Assembly (NCBI GenBank): GCA_001692895.1 | Contig: KV748176.1 | Coordinates: 2,728,001-2,792,000 of the forward strand | From: Cenococcum geophilum 1.58 | Lineage: Eukaryota > Ascomycota > Dothideomycetes > Gloniales > Gloniaceae | DNA length: 64,000 nucleotides | Reading direction: 5' to 3' | Shown: in pieces, positions 31,922-44,770 of the stretch | Position numbering within the stretch: position 1 is the first letter of the stretch | Layout: every line of letters starts with the position of its first letter | Program-made: the position numbers and the translations under genes | The notes under the pieces: generated by a model | Told to the model about the DNA's origin: nothing | Database searches by the model: none | Seen by the model: the letters and a program-made list of their open reading frames with translations, nothing else

Positions 31922-34900
31922 CTTTTTATCCTTTACTATACTACTTTTACTATTTCCATAAGGTCTATATAAAGATTTATTAGTGTCTCTATTCTTTACT
32001 TAGCTATACTACTTATTTTCTTTACTTATTATAGCAATAATAATATTCTTAGCTTATATCCGTAATTCGCCTTAAATAGTAATGCTCCTATTCTTTCTTA
32101 AGGTGTCGCGTTATACGTAAACTATATAACTAGTAATAATAATACCCAATTATTCTATACATAATTAATATAATATTTTAGATACTGCTTTAGTGTCTAA
32201 TTTAATCTTTCCGTTTAACTGTCTGTCTATAAATAATATATAGTAGAAGTTACTACTTAAACTCCTTATTCTGCTAAAAATACCTCCTAAAATACTACTA
32301 TAAATTTTAAATTTCTATCTAATATAATCTTGCTTAGTGCTCCATATCTTATAAATACTTCTTTAATATAGATTCTAGCAATATCCTCCGCTAAGATTTC
32401 CTCTATATATACTATAAAGTATCCCCACTTTATTAGCTTATCTACTATTACTAAAATTATATTATAATCTTACCCGGTAATAGGATCTCTTAATTTTAGT
32501 AACTTTATAATAAAGTCCTATAATATAACCTCCTATAGTCTCTCTGGTATTTTAATAGGTTATAGCCCTTTATATGGCTTATATCTTACTAGTTTATTTC
32601 TTTAATAATTTAGATATTTCTTTATAACTTACCTAGCTAGTCCCTAGATTTTATTAATAATATACTCCTCTTAGAGTCTTAATACTAAGCCTATAGCTCC
32701 ATTATATCCTTAAGTTAGTCCCCTATAGAATAACTTAATAAACTCTTTTATAATGCTCCTAGGTATATACGTTACTTCTTAGTTTTTATACTACTCTAAG
32801 TTTAGATTCTCTATTTATATATCTTAGATCTTTTATACCTAATTACTCTCTAATAATTTATAGGTCTAACTAATTTCCTTTATTATTGCAATTTTTGGAT
32901 AATTATATCTGATTAATCCGTCTATATCTTTTCGCAGTAAAGCCCCTAATGGCTTTCCGTTATTCTATAGTTTAGCTTTTTTACTTAGAGTATTTACTCG
33001 TGCATTATCTATACCCTTAGTGTACTAAATCTTAAAATAGTATTCTATAAGCATTTCTGCCCATCTAACTTATCTTTAGTTAAGTTCTTTTATTATTAGG
33101 AACCCTATTAGGTTCTTATAATTTATCTTAACTATAAATAGTTTCTCTATACCTTATAAGAATGCTTTTTATTTCTAAAGTACTATAACTATACCTAATA
33201 ACTCCTTATTATAGATGTTATAGTTTAGTTCTAATAGTGTTATCTTCCAACTATAGTATACTACTAGGTGCTATCTATCTTTATACTTTTATAAAAAGTA
33301 TACCCCTAGTATAAAGTCTAATATATTAATTTTAACCACTGTTTCTAGTTTTAGTTAGTAGATTTTAAGGATTAGGTCTTAAGTAAATAACTCCTTAACC
33401 TCCTTAAAGAGTTTCCTTTATTCTTCTCCCTATACCTAAGGTTTTTATTTCTTTATTAACCTTATAAATGGCTTAATATCCTTTAACTATTAAGCTATAA
33501 ACCTTTTATAGTAATTATAAAACCCTAAAAATAATCTTAACTATATAACATTCTCTAGTTCTTACTAATTTACTATAGCCTCTATCTTCTTTAGATCTAT
33601 ACTAAGTTAGCCTAATTTAATAATAAATCTAACAAAATCTGTCTTCCTAGTAAAGAACTTGCATTTCTTAATTACTACTAGTATCTATTCTTCTTATAGT
33701 CTCTTTAAAACCTATTTAATATATTCCCCGTGTTCTTCCTTACTTATAAAGTAGATAATAATATTATCAAGGTATACTATAATAAATTTATCTAAGTATT
33801 CTCTTAATATATTGTTAATACGTTTCTAAAACGTTGCTAGTGCGTTTATAAGCCTAAATTACATTACTAATAGTTTATATAGTCCTTCCTTTAACCTAAT
33901 CTAATAGTACGCCTATCTTAGATTTATCTTCGTAAAGATTTACGCATTACTAATTCTATCCTAGATCTTACTAATTAAGAGTAAAGGATACCTATCCTTT
34001 TTAGTAATGCTATTTAACTGCCTATAGTTAATGCATAGCCTAAGTTTCCCGTTTTTCTTTAGTACGAATAGTACTAGATATCCCGCTAATAACTATAATA
34101 GTCTAATATATCCCTTTTATAGGTTCTTCTAGATAAACTCCTTTAGTGCTCTCTCTTTTTCTTTAGTAAGCTTATAAATTAAAAAGAACCTTAAACTTAT
34201 TCCTAGTTCTAATTCTATCTTATAGTCCTATACTATATACTCTACTAGCTTTTTACTTTTTAGTAACTATAGTTTCTTGCCGTACTTATAGTATCTCTTT
34301 AGTATATAACTTAGTCCTTTATCTGTTTCTTTATAGGTCGCCCCTACTTAGTACTATACTACCTTAGCCTATTATTACGTCTTATAGCGTTAAGTATCTT
34401 TAATATTAACCTAACTTATAACCTAATTAATCTNTAGATTATATTTCTGTAATTAAGGCATTCCTAATACTGCCTTATTATTCCCTAATAGTAATATATT
34501 AAAAGACATTTTAACTTATCTCCCTTTAATAGTTATCTAAATAGGTCCTATTTTAAGATTAATAATATCTCCTTCGTAGGCTATTAGATCTCCTAAGATT
34601 GTTACTAATAAATAAGGGTACTCCTTTTGTCTATGCGGTAGCCCTATCCTTTTTACTACTATTAGTAAGATATAGTTCCTTATTGCTCTACTATTTACTA
34701 ATACTTTAAACTGTTAATCTTGCTATTTAACTTATAAATTTAAATGTCGTCCTTAAATTCCTTTAAGGGTCTAAGGCTCTACTACTAGCTCCCTTTAGTT
34801 CCGTAGGCCTTTACTTTTCCTAACTATTAGCTGCTAGATTCTATTATACTTAGTTTATTTTTTAGCTAATATCTAGTTCACTTTTTATCCTTAATATACT

Positions 34901-37867
34901 ATAAACATATATTTTCTAGGTATTCCTACTACTATTATCTATCTAAGTATTCTTCCGTAAGGAATCTTTCTAGTTAAAGTATTAAGTCTCCTAACTCCTA
35001 AACTTCTACTAGATACCAGCCGTGTATATACTTAGTATTTTTATACTATCGCTTATCCGGCGCCTAATATATCCTTATAGGGTATTTCCAGTTTTTCTCT
35101 TTTAGATTTTTATATATCTTATATATGTTATTTATATATACAATCCATGCCAATATATAATACGTTAGGTGCTTTAGGTTAACTCTTAACTTATATTTAT
35201 TATTAAGTTTAAACCTCTATTATGTTAATCTAAACATTACGACTTTATTTATAGGTACTAAGATACGTCTTTTGCTTCTCTAGTTCTTTAATTATTCCTC
35301 TAGATCCTTTAATATTATAATTAAGGCTCCCTTAATATAATTTATTGCTTTTTCCATAATTAAGTAGTCCTAGATAACTCTCTTATCTAACTATATATAG
35401 AAATCTTCCCACTTATTATTATATCTTTGCCTATACTACCTTTAGTATAGTTATTAGAGTATATACGGCTTATCCGTAAGGAAGTATCTTCTTATTACTA
35501 CGTTATAATAGCCCTTTATATACTGTTCCTTAAACCTAGTTAGAATCCCTAAATCCTTTTTATTTTCCAGTTTAGTAAGCCACTTAGCTCTTAGCGTGCC
35601 TATTTTTAGCCTATTAGTAATTCTTTATACCAGTGCTCTGTCTTATATATAACCTAGTATACTAGATTTTATATCTAGTTTCTTTTCTTATTATGCGATA
35701 ATTCTTGCTCTAAATTTATCTATTATCTCTTTAACTACTCGCCTTACAAGTAGATCCTTAAAGTCTTCTTACTTCTTAATTATAGTATTAACTTTTTAAT
35801 CTTTAGTTTAAATACTATATTCTACTAGTAAGTCTTTTGGGTTTATATATCTATCCCCTAGCCTAACTACTATTTATACTATAGATTCTCTAATCTATAA
35901 TAAAGCTTTTCGCTTTTTACTTATAGGTGTCCTTATTCGTACTCCAAATTCTTAGTCCCTTAGATTCTTTAATCCTAAGCTTGCTTCTTTCTTAAGCTAT
36001 ACTCTAGCCTTAGTTTAACTAGGCTTTACTAGTGTTCTTATCTCGTCTTAAGAGTCTTAAATCTCACTTATCTCGCTTTAAGAGTCTTATGCCTTTAAAA
36101 AACTTCGTCCTAAGCTTATTTATATATTATTAAACTAAGCTATTACTTTGCTCTATCGGTTATCGTCCATTATAGGTCCCTAAGTATACCTTATCTTATC
36201 TTAAGAATCTTAGTCATCTCTTATCTTGTCTTAAGAATCTTAAGCCTTTAGCTTTTTACCTTTATTAAGTAGTAAGCTAGCACTAGTAGTTATCTACTTG
36301 CTTAATTATCTCTAAATATTATTCCTTCCGTCTTATAAAGCAATAGATGCCGTATCTAATAGTGTTATAATACCCATTACTAAACCTTACTCTATAGCAG
36401 TTTCAGTCTCTACTTCTATTGCGTTATTAAGGTTTAAATACCCCTAGCTAGTTTCTTTCTTTTCCTTATTGCTATTAATTAATAAGTACTTTAACTCTAT
36501 TATTATTATTACTAATCTTTGTCTATATATTGCTATAATATCTTAATTTAGCTTATAGAGTTAATCTTATTCTTTATCTAACTCTATAGTTCCCTTAAAT
36601 TCTTTTAACTCTAGCTCTTATAGCTAATAGCTTATACTATACTTAGCGTCTTTATAAATTTGGTATGCGTTATTATAATAAAATATAAAACTTTTAATTA
36701 AACATTCTTTTATTCCTTATAGCGTACTATTATCCCTTTATACGTATATATTATATACTATTAGTCTAATTCCTTTTACTACGTAGTAACTCTAACCACT
36801 TCTATAATCTTTAGCAAAATAACTCTATTTTCCGCAATTTATATAAGCTCCATCTTTAAACCATTGCTTTTGTTATAGAGTCCGCTTAAACGTCTTCTGC
36901 TATTAAGATCTTTAGTTTAGCCTATACTTCTTAGTCCTATAATTACTTAATCCTTAACTTCTAGGTTTTTATAATTATTTTCTCTATTTCTTATAGGTTT
37001 CTTTAGTACCACTTAGGTCTATTAGCTCTGTGCTATACTATAGTTTTTAATTTAGCTTTAGTTATTACGTACTTTACGCCTTATATAACTATAGAACTCT
37101 ATCCTAGCCTCTCTTAGCCTATTCCCTTTAGAAGATCCTATTATTAATCTTAATCGCTTAATCTATTAAATCCCTAAGGGTGTCCGCATCTTTTATTAAA
37201 ATAATTATATCCTAGACTTTTACCTTAAGTCCCTGTTTATACTATGCCATAAGCGCCTTATTATTCCATTTAACCTATATAGCTAACGTCTAAAACTACG
37301 TTATATACTTAATTACTAAGGTTCGCTATATTAAGTCCTAAAGCTTTCTTTTTACTATGGTTATTGCTTCCGGGTCCCTAAATATTTATATTAATTATTC
37401 CGCGAATCTAGTCTAGCTTATATATATATATTATACTTCCTAATTAGTGGTCATTATACTATTATTCTACATTTTAGTAAGGTAAGGTTTAAACTATTTA
37501 AGTATCCTTCCCGTTAGGAATAATCCTGCGTACGCTAGTTAATCTATAAGTATTACTAACTTTACTCCTTTTTATATAACTTTAAAGTATATTTACGTAA
37601 GGAATCCTTTAAGCTTTAATCTCTCTCCTAAGAATTGTTTAATTAAAGGTAACTTAACCTTAGCTGCTCCTACTCTATTAACTCTATTTTTAAGTGCCTT
37701 ATTATTATCTGTTAACTAATTAACTATTACCTATAACTATCTAACTATAACTAGTTGGGAGTTAGTATCTACTATACTAATATTATTACCTAACCCTAAG
37801 GTCGTTGCTGCCGTTAATAGCGTTATTATAGCTACTTTTAGTGGTATATTGTTTAACTTCTAATACC
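31922..37867 (-). pseudogene. C1 gag-pol, main part (gag, PR, RT, RNase H, most of integrase)
   Basis: The reverse strand shows gag at the right with a zinc knuckle INCGKQSYFAKDYRS at about 36800-36840 (from C-x2-C-G-x2-G-H-F-A-R-D-C). RT is near 34100-33740: [28 protein letters not shown], then IVYLDNIIIYF (YLDD altered). RNase H and integrase follow to 31922. C1 lacks 36 bp (12 codons) in RT at about 33895 relative to C2 (56803-56838). One ambiguous base N sits at 34434. A 247-bp block here is identical to C2 (see findings). Confidence 0.85.
34434..34434. other. Ambiguous base N in the sequence
   Basis: It is the only non-ACGT character noticed in the window. It lies 90 bp from a block perfectly identical to the C2 copy, so local assembly or consensus uncertainty should be kept in mind. 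Confidence 0.95.
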
Positions 37868-37872
37868 GTAAC

Positions 37873-38099
37873 TATTACGGCACTGGCAGAACTTGGCAGA
37901 ACTACGCACCGGCAAGTTGCCACAGATTGCCGCATATTGCGGTCACGTGACGCGAAGATCGTATATAGCTTCGAGCGGCGCTCCCCTTCTTCTCCTTTCC
38001 TTTCTTTAGCTTTAGATTCTTGTTTATAGACAATCCAATCATATAGGCTTGCGCGACCATTTTGCTGTACTTATGTCTTGATTAACTAAGTCGCTAACA
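37873..38099 (+). repeat. 5' LTR of chromovirus B
   Basis: It begins TATTACGGCACTGGCAGAAC and ends GTCGCTAACA. It contains a TCACGTGA palindrome and a TATATAG box downstream. The open frame 37841-38029 is a chance frame through the LTR. Confidence 0.93.
37941..37970 (+). promoter_or_regulatory. Candidate LTR promoter: CACGTG palindrome and TATA-like box
   Basis: GGTCACGTGACGCG at 37941-37954 is followed by CGTATATAGC about 10 bases later. The CACGTG core is also kept in the E 5' LTR and in two Copia LTRs of unrelated families. A promoter role is inferred from position in the LTR only. Confidence 0.35.
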
Positions 38100-38307
38100 T
38101 TATCTAAAGCTTACTCTACTCTTTCTTCCTGAGAAGGAACTTAAATATATCTACGAGAATATAGAACAGGACCCTAAGGACATTACTAGGACCATAAGGA
38201 CAGGACCTAAAAGAAAAGAATAAAACCCTAAGGAAAGGACCTATAAGATACGCACAGACCAGAACCCCTAAAGAAATTACCTGGAATTACCTAACACCCC
38301 TACCACT

Positions 38308-39440
38308 ATGCCACGAACTATAGTAATAGGTAAAGCAGCTGTAGGACCCTTAAATACTTTAGACGAAGAAATAATTAACGTTTTAACCCCCTAGGCGGAG
38401 CTTGCGGCTGCTAATGCCGAAATTAAACAATTACGAGAGCTACTTAAAGCTAGAGATACCCCTATATCTAATAATAAGTTATTATTAGACAACTAAAGAC
38501 TTACTATAGTCCTTTAGGCCCTATTCTAGCACCTTAGTAGATCTATTAAGGCCTATATAGTACTAAAGCAGTTAGTAAAGGTCGCGGACCCCCTACTACT
38601 TATAAACGGAACCGACCCTATATTTAATAATTGGAAGCTCCAATTACGAAATAAGCTTAAAGTTAATATAGACTACTTCCCTAACGCCTGAGCCAGAATG
38701 GCCTACGTCTTCGGCCGTACTAGTAGAGACGCCTAGACGCATTTACGCCCGCGATATACTAAAGACTTAGTAGACCCCTTTATTTTTAAAGAATAAATAA
38801 TTAAATACTTATCTTCTATTTATAAGGACCCTTTTAAAGTATAGAACGCCTACCTTAGCTATAAAAGCCTAAATATAAAAACAACGGAGACCTTTTTAGC
38901 CTTTTAAACCCGCTTTTTACACCTAGCTAAATAGGCCTAGATCCCCTAGGAAGACCTACTACTAGACCTCTTTAATAAGCTTACCCTAGACCTATAGCGG
39001 GCTATATTACTAGCTTATACTACGGCATAGACGTTAAAGGAACTTATAGACTATTGCCTAGCTATTAACTAAGGCCTTTATTAAATTAAGGCACGCGCTA
39101 ACTGGCTAAAAACTAGAAACCTTATAAACTAGGCTATAAGTACTATAAGTACGGCCCGTAGTGCCCTGGCACAATTAGTAACTCCTATAGCTAACCCGGC
39201 AGCTAGCCGCGCAGCTACCTCTACTGTAGGCCCGGTGTATACCTAGCCTATATATAGCGACCCCTATATATAGGCCCTTAGCAATTAAGGAGCTTACTTC
39301 TTATATGGTTAAATAGGCCACCCTATAAGGAACTGCTTAATAAAGGTAAGGATAAATAAGGTCCTATTAATTTAGGAGGATAGTACAGAGCCGGAAAAAG
39401 AGGAACCCTAGAGGAAGACTCCTCTTTAGGGTTAAAAGGG
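38308..39440 (+). pseudogene. gag of chromovirus B
   Basis: It starts at ATG 38308, reading MPRTIVIGKAAVGPLNTLDE, then a heptad-like helix AELAAANAEIKQLRELL. A typical capsid region follows (FNNWKLQLRNKLKVNIDYFP). A zinc knuckle with GHPIRNC lies at about 39288-39340. The ATG and N-terminus are conserved in E. Stops occur at former Gln and Trp codons. Pol appears to follow in another frame, beginning about 39430. Confidence 0.85.
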
Positions 39441-42400
39441 ATTAATATGTTATATATTAATCTAGGTTAGCTAGTTGGTAAAAGAAGCTATACTATCCCT
39501 TATACTTTATTTCGTAATAGATATTAAGTTTTAACCTCTACTTTAGCTGACTTAGGAGCAAATACCTTTACCTTAATTAATATAAAGTGCGCTATAAAAC
39601 TGGCTGACTTTTTAAATATACCCCTTAAAGAACTGCCTAAACTAATCCCTATTCGCGGTTATAACGGATAGATAGGGCTACCTATTATAACTATCTTACG
39701 GATCTACCTCCGCGTTAACGGACGAAGGTAGTATAATGTCCCCTTTCTTATTACGGACTTAGGAAGCTATAATATAATCTTAAGAAGAAAATGGCTAGCC
39801 TATTTAGGCTTATAGCTTAAAGTACGGAGTAAACGGCTTATCCAGCCCAAAACTCTACCCCTGACCCCTTCCTTTATAAAAGAAATTAGTATTATAATAG
39901 AAAACCTTATACGGCCCTAGATTAATACCATTTACTAGGCCGATGCTATGTGTAGAGACTAGGCCTTTAAGAAGGACGTATAGCTTAACCCGTAATGGAT
40001 CCGTATACTACGCCGCCCCTAAACTACCTATGTTATACTACCTATACTAGAGACCTAGGAAGTCGGTAGTAACCTAGCTAAGTTCCCTATGGAGAACCCT
40101 ATAAAGCTATAAAGGAAAGCTAGGGATATTGGACGCTATACTAAACTAATAGATAGGAAGGATAACTTATAGAAAATGGAACGTGAGCTAAGGAAGACTA
40201 TAAACCCTATACTGCAAACCACGGCCTAATAGACGCTAAAGAAACCTACGGACCTTCTACTAGTTAATGTCTGCTGTATTAGCGCTGTAGGATTCTACCG
40301 GAACCTGGTTTAGCCTAATACTGTTACCTTTATAACTAGCCTATATAAAATTAACTGAATAATTAAGGAAAAGGAAAGCGAGCTTAGTGGATAAGAAAGC
40401 GGGCTTATAGATAAAGAACTAGTGGAGTAAAAACTGCCTAATTAATACCGAAAATTTAAGGACGTATTCTCTAAGGTAGCGTCTAATATACTTCTACCTT
40501 ACTAACTATATAACTATAAGATTAAGATTAAGTAAGATAAGGGAAGCACCCTTAGCTTTAGCCCTCTCTACCTATAGTCTATTGCCGAATTATAGGCTAT
40601 AAAGTAGTACCTTATTAATAACCTAAATAAGAGCTTTATTGAGCCTAGCTAAGCCCCTTTTAACTTATCTATTCTCTTTGTTAAAAAGCTAAATAGAGGA
40701 CTGCGCTTCTGCATTAACTACTATAAGCTAAATAATATAACCCATAAGGACCGCTACCTACTACCCTTACTTAATAAGACTCTTGCCTAAATAAGTAGAG
40801 CTAAGGTTTTTATAAAGCTTAATATCCGCTAGGCCTTTTACTAAATTAGAATAGACCCTAGGTTTAAGGATTTTACTACATTCTGGACCTATTACGGGAC
40901 GTATAAATATAAGGTACTTCCTTTTAGACTAACTAACGGACTAGCTACGTACTAGCGGTATATAAATAATGTACTCTTTAACTACCTTAACGACTTCTAT
41001 ACGGCCTATCTAGATAATATTATAATTTATTTGGAGAACGAACTGGAATACGAGGAGCACGTCTATAAAGTTTTATAATAGCTCCGCGAAGCTAGCCTCT
41101 AGGCTGATATTAAGAAGTTAGAATTTAGTGTTAAGCGTATAAAGTACCTAGGTTTTATTATTAGCACGGACGGAATTAAGGCCGACCTAGAGAAAATGAC
41201 CGTAATTAACTAGTGGACGCCCCCTCGGACTGTAAAGGGGGTGTAATTATTTTTAGGTTTCTGTAACTTCTACTAACGCTTTATTAAGAACTACAGTAGG
41301 ATTACCCGGCCTCTTAACCGCCTTACTAGGAAAGACTAGCCCTTTTACTTTAACGCTATATGTATATAGGCCTTTAATAAGCTTAAAAAACGGCTAGTGT
41401 TAGCCCCCCTACTTACCCACTTTAACCTAGAACGGCCCTTAATGCTAGAAATTAATGCCTTAGATAGCGCGATAGCTGGTGTTTTTTCCTAGAAGTAACC
41501 GGACGGAGAATAGCACCCTGTTGTATACTATTTAAAGACTATAATAGATGCTAAACTAAACTACTATATCTATAATAAAGAAATACTGGCTATTATCTTT
41601 AGCTTTTAGCACTGGCGTATATAGCTAGAGGGGACCCCTAAACCTATTAAAGTAGTGTTAGATTATAAGGCCCTAGAATACTTTATAATAATTAAAGCCC
41701 TTATGGCCCGGTAGGCATGCTAGGCGGATATCCTATCTTAGTTTAACTTTTTAATTATATATAGACCAGGCGCTGTAAACTGTGTAGATGCTTTTACTAG
41801 GCGCGAATAAGACCTAGGTAACTATATAGCTGCGAAGATCTTATTATAGACCTAGACGCTACTACAACTAGAGCACCTTAACCTTTGGATATAGGCAGAA
41901 CTAAGTATAGACCCCTTAGGCGCCGAGATGTATCCTATTAACCCTTTAGGACTTAACTTAATTAATAAATTGCTATAAATAAACCGTACGGCCCCTTCTT
42001 TATAGGAGTACTATAAAAAGTTAAAGAACGTTACCAGCCTATGGTCCCTTAAAAATGGATTACTTAAGTATTAGGAATGGCTGGTAGTAGTAGAGGAATA
42101 GAACTTATGGACTTAGCTTATTGCTAAAGCATATACTTAGGTCTTTATAGCCTACCCCAGAAAGAATAAGACCCGTAGGATTATTAGTAACCGCTACTAC
42201 TAGCCCGGAATGGTTATGGATATTGACCGCTATATATAGAACTGCAACAACTGCCGTAGGTCTATAATCCCATAAGATAAGACCCTAGGACTATTAAAAC
42301 CCCTCTTAATACCCAACCGCCCCTAGTAATATATCTTTATAGACTTTTATAAGCTACCTCTAGACCGTAACGGATATGATATAGTTATAATTCTGGTTAA

Positions 42401-43600
42401 CCGCTTTAGTAAGCGCCCGTTCTTAATTCCCTGTTATAAGAATATCAATACTAAAGAGGTAGCCCAACTGTATATTTACTACGTCTACTAAATTTACAGA
42501 CTACTAGATACTATTATATCTGACTACGGGCCGCAGTTTATATTAGCCTTTTGGAATAAGTTTACCTAGATTTTAGGCATTAAGCTAAAGCTTTTTATAG
42601 TATATTACCCCCAGACAGATGGTTAAACGGAGATTGTAAATTAATACTTAGACTAGAGACTCCGGCCTTTTATTAACTACTTTTAGGATAACTGGGCCGA
42701 ACTATTTCCCTTAATAAACTACGCCTAAGCGACCCTACCCTACGACTCTACCGGATTTGCCCCTATTTAACTAGAAATAGGTTACTTACCCTATATAAGC
42801 TTTGACTAGGAAAGACTAGAAGGGCCCCAGACTATACGCGAAAAACTATCTTATAAGGAAGCCTAGTAGTACGCTAAGCGCTTAGAAGAAGCTTAGAAAG
42901 TAGCCCGTATAAACCTAGAAAAGGCCTAGAAATTAATAGAATAGTAGGTAAATAAGTATAGGCGCGAGCCTGACTTTACTATAGGCGATATGGTCTAGGT
43001 TATAATAAAGAACTAGAAGATAGAACGGCCTAGCCGTAAGCTAGACTATAAGATGGCAGGACCGTATAGGATTCTTAATAAAGTAGGTAACTCGTATAAG
43101 GTTAAGCTTTTAGACTTAATTAAAGTCTACCCTATCTTCTTACTAGACAAGCTACGGAAAGCTATAAATAACCTACTGCCCGGATAAAAGAATGAACCTC
43201 CCCTGCCAATTTAAGTTAACGACAATAATAAATAAGAAATTAAAGAAATACTAGCCTATAAACTTATAAAGGGAACGTTAAAGTATTATATTAGTTAGAA
43301 AGGATATAACCTAGACCCTACTTAGTACCCTATATAGAACTTTATAGGTAGCCCCTATAAGCTTTAAGAGTTTTATAGCCGTTACCTTAATAAACCCGGA
43401 CCGCTAAAGTACCTAGATAAGTGGATAGAATGCTAGTATAACGAAGACGATAAGCTATTAGAAGAATATAAGGACAAAAATACCCTAGAAATTTCTTAGT
43501 CACGTAAGGTGTTAAGATATCTAGGAACTTTAACCGGCGGTTAAAGTTATTTAATTGGTTAGATTCTCTTGCTAAGACTTTTAGCGGCAAAGCCTAAAGG
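39430..43600 (+). pseudogene. pol of chromovirus B (PR-RT-RH-IN-chromodomain)
   Basis: Protease is at about 39540-39790 (LTSTLADLGAN, from A-D-S-G-A). RT is about 40640-41130, with LRFCINYYKLN, KDRYLLPLL and the YLDNIIIYLEN box at 41010-41040. RNase H is about 41430-41780. Integrase has a zinc-binding stretch NCNNCRRS near 42240, core DFYKLPLDRNGYD, SDYGPQF and QTDG; its limits are about 42130-42920. The chromodomain is at about 43235-43420 (TLKYYIS, KGYNLDPT, NFIGSPYKL). The tail includes the near-palindromic block at 43523-43550 shared with unit K. Many CAA/CAG/TGG codons became stops. Confidence 0.88.
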
Positions 43601-43625
43601 TAGGCTTTTTTAGAGGGGGGGGTAA

Positions 43626-43852
43626 TGTTATAGCACTGGCAGAACTTGGTAGAACTACACACCGGCAAGTTGCCACAGATTACTGCATATTGCGGTTATG
43701 TAACGCGAAGATCGTATATAGCTTCAAGCGGCGCTCCCCTTCTTCTCCTTTCCTTTCTTTAGCTTTAGATTCTCGTTTATAGACAATCCAATTGTATAGG
43801 CTTACGCGACCATTTTGCCGTACTTATGTCTCGATTAACTGAGTCGCTAATA
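43626..43852 (+). repeat. 3' LTR of chromovirus B
   Basis: It begins TGTTATAGCACTGGC after a G-run (43610-43622, purine tract) and ends GTCGCTAATA. The CACGTGAC motif of the 5' LTR is mutated here to TATGTAAC. Confidence 0.93.
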
Positions 43853-43871
43853 GTAACCGTAGTAGTAATTA

Positions 43872-44291
43872 TATAATGGAGCCTTATAGCAAGAACTACG
43901 GTAGACTTATTAATAGGCTAGGTGTATAGGTAATATAGGAAGTTAACAACATAATAATAACTAGTAGAGTAGTTACCTAATAGATTAACTCTAATTATAT
44001 TCTAAGAATTACTATAAGGAAAGGAACTATCTAGGTTAGAACTGCGATCCTTTAAATATATATCTATACTCCTAAGAAACTGTCCTTATATATAAGGTAC
44101 GTGTTATACGCGTTATATATACATCCCGTTTATATACTACGTATACTATATATAACATTATATAACTCGCTTACTATTCTTCATTATATAGTTCCACCGG
44201 CTCTATACTAGACCATGCTCTTATTAACTAACTAGCTTCTTCCGACTCTTCTCTAAGTAGTTGTAACATTGTACTTAAAGCGTTCGTAACA
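43872..44291 (-). repeat. 5' LTR of C1 (420 bp)
   Basis: TATAATGGAGCC...CGTTCGTAACA. It aligns with 24668-25086. It is separated from the rest of C1 by chromovirus B. Confidence 0.92.
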
Positions 44292-44296
44292 GTAAC

Positions 44297-44770
44297 TATA
44301 TAGAAAATAGTAAAATAAACGGAATGCTTTATATTAGGACTGGTGATTACCTAAATCTAATAGCTCTAATAGGAAAATATAAACTAAGCATATAATAAGA
44401 ATAATAAGAGGATATAAAGGTTGCTAGAGACTTACTAGGGAGACGTTAGATAAACGTATAGCTCCCTTATCGTTAGTGTATATATACTAGGAATATAAAA
44501 ACTCCTTATCTAAAAAGGAATAATTATAAACGGCCTTATATATAATATAAGACTCTATAACTATAAACTACGCCTAAAATAATACTATTGCTGTGTATAA
44601 TAGGAGTACACCTAATCTATATACGTAGTATAGATGTGCTGCGGCCACTATGCAGGCCCCTATAATATAAGACACTATATAAACCAAAACTAAATAAAAT
44701 GCGTAAACTGCTACTAAAGCATATATAAGGCGTGGGAGAGAGAAGACTGCATTAAATATAGGAGACGGAA
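44297..44770 (+). pseudogene. LINE ORF1, second half
   Basis: It resumes the frame left at 24662. A cysteine-containing stretch around 44620-44680 is consistent with the zinc knuckles that end ORF1 in Tad-like LINEs, but the cysteines are too eroded to be sure. RIP stops are dense. Confidence 0.55.

Larger units (their letters stand above)
37873..43852 (+). mobile_element. Complete Ty3/Gypsy chromovirus, B family, copy B (5980 bp)
   Basis: The LTRs are 37873-38099 and 43626-43852, both 227 bp, with a 5-bp duplication. Same family and length as 1392-7371. It is inserted into C1 only about 15 bp from the C1 5' LTR. gag, PR, RT, RNase H, integrase and chromodomain are all recognisable, and all are interrupted by RIP stops. 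Confidence 0.94.
37868..43857. repeat. Target-site duplication GTAAC of chromovirus B
   Basis: GTAAC at 37868-37872 and 43853-43857. The C2 copy shows the empty site as CTATAACCTTAGTAG at about 61062-61076. Confidence 0.9.
24668..44291 (-). mobile_element. Ty3/Gypsy chromovirus C1 (about 7.97 kb without its own insertions)
   Basis: The LTRs are 24668-25086 and 43872-44291. Subtracting the nested Copia element (26249-31916) and B-family chromovirus (37873-43852) with their duplications gives about 7966 bp, close to C2 (8003 bp without its solo LTR). The reverse orientation is shown by a purine tract (complement, about 25087-25120) beside the left LTR, gag at the right and chromodomain at the left. 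It differs from C2 by a 36-bp deletion in RT. It is inserted in LINE ORF1. Confidence 0.92.
24663..44296. repeat. Target-site duplication GTAAC of chromovirus C1
   Basis: GTAAC lies at 24663-24667 and 44292-44296, immediately outside the two LTRs and nearly 20 kb apart, which defines the nested block. Confidence 0.9.

Noticed and set aside
37841..38029. 62-residue forward frame
   Set aside because: Spans the C1/LTR junction of chromovirus B; a chance frame in an LTR.
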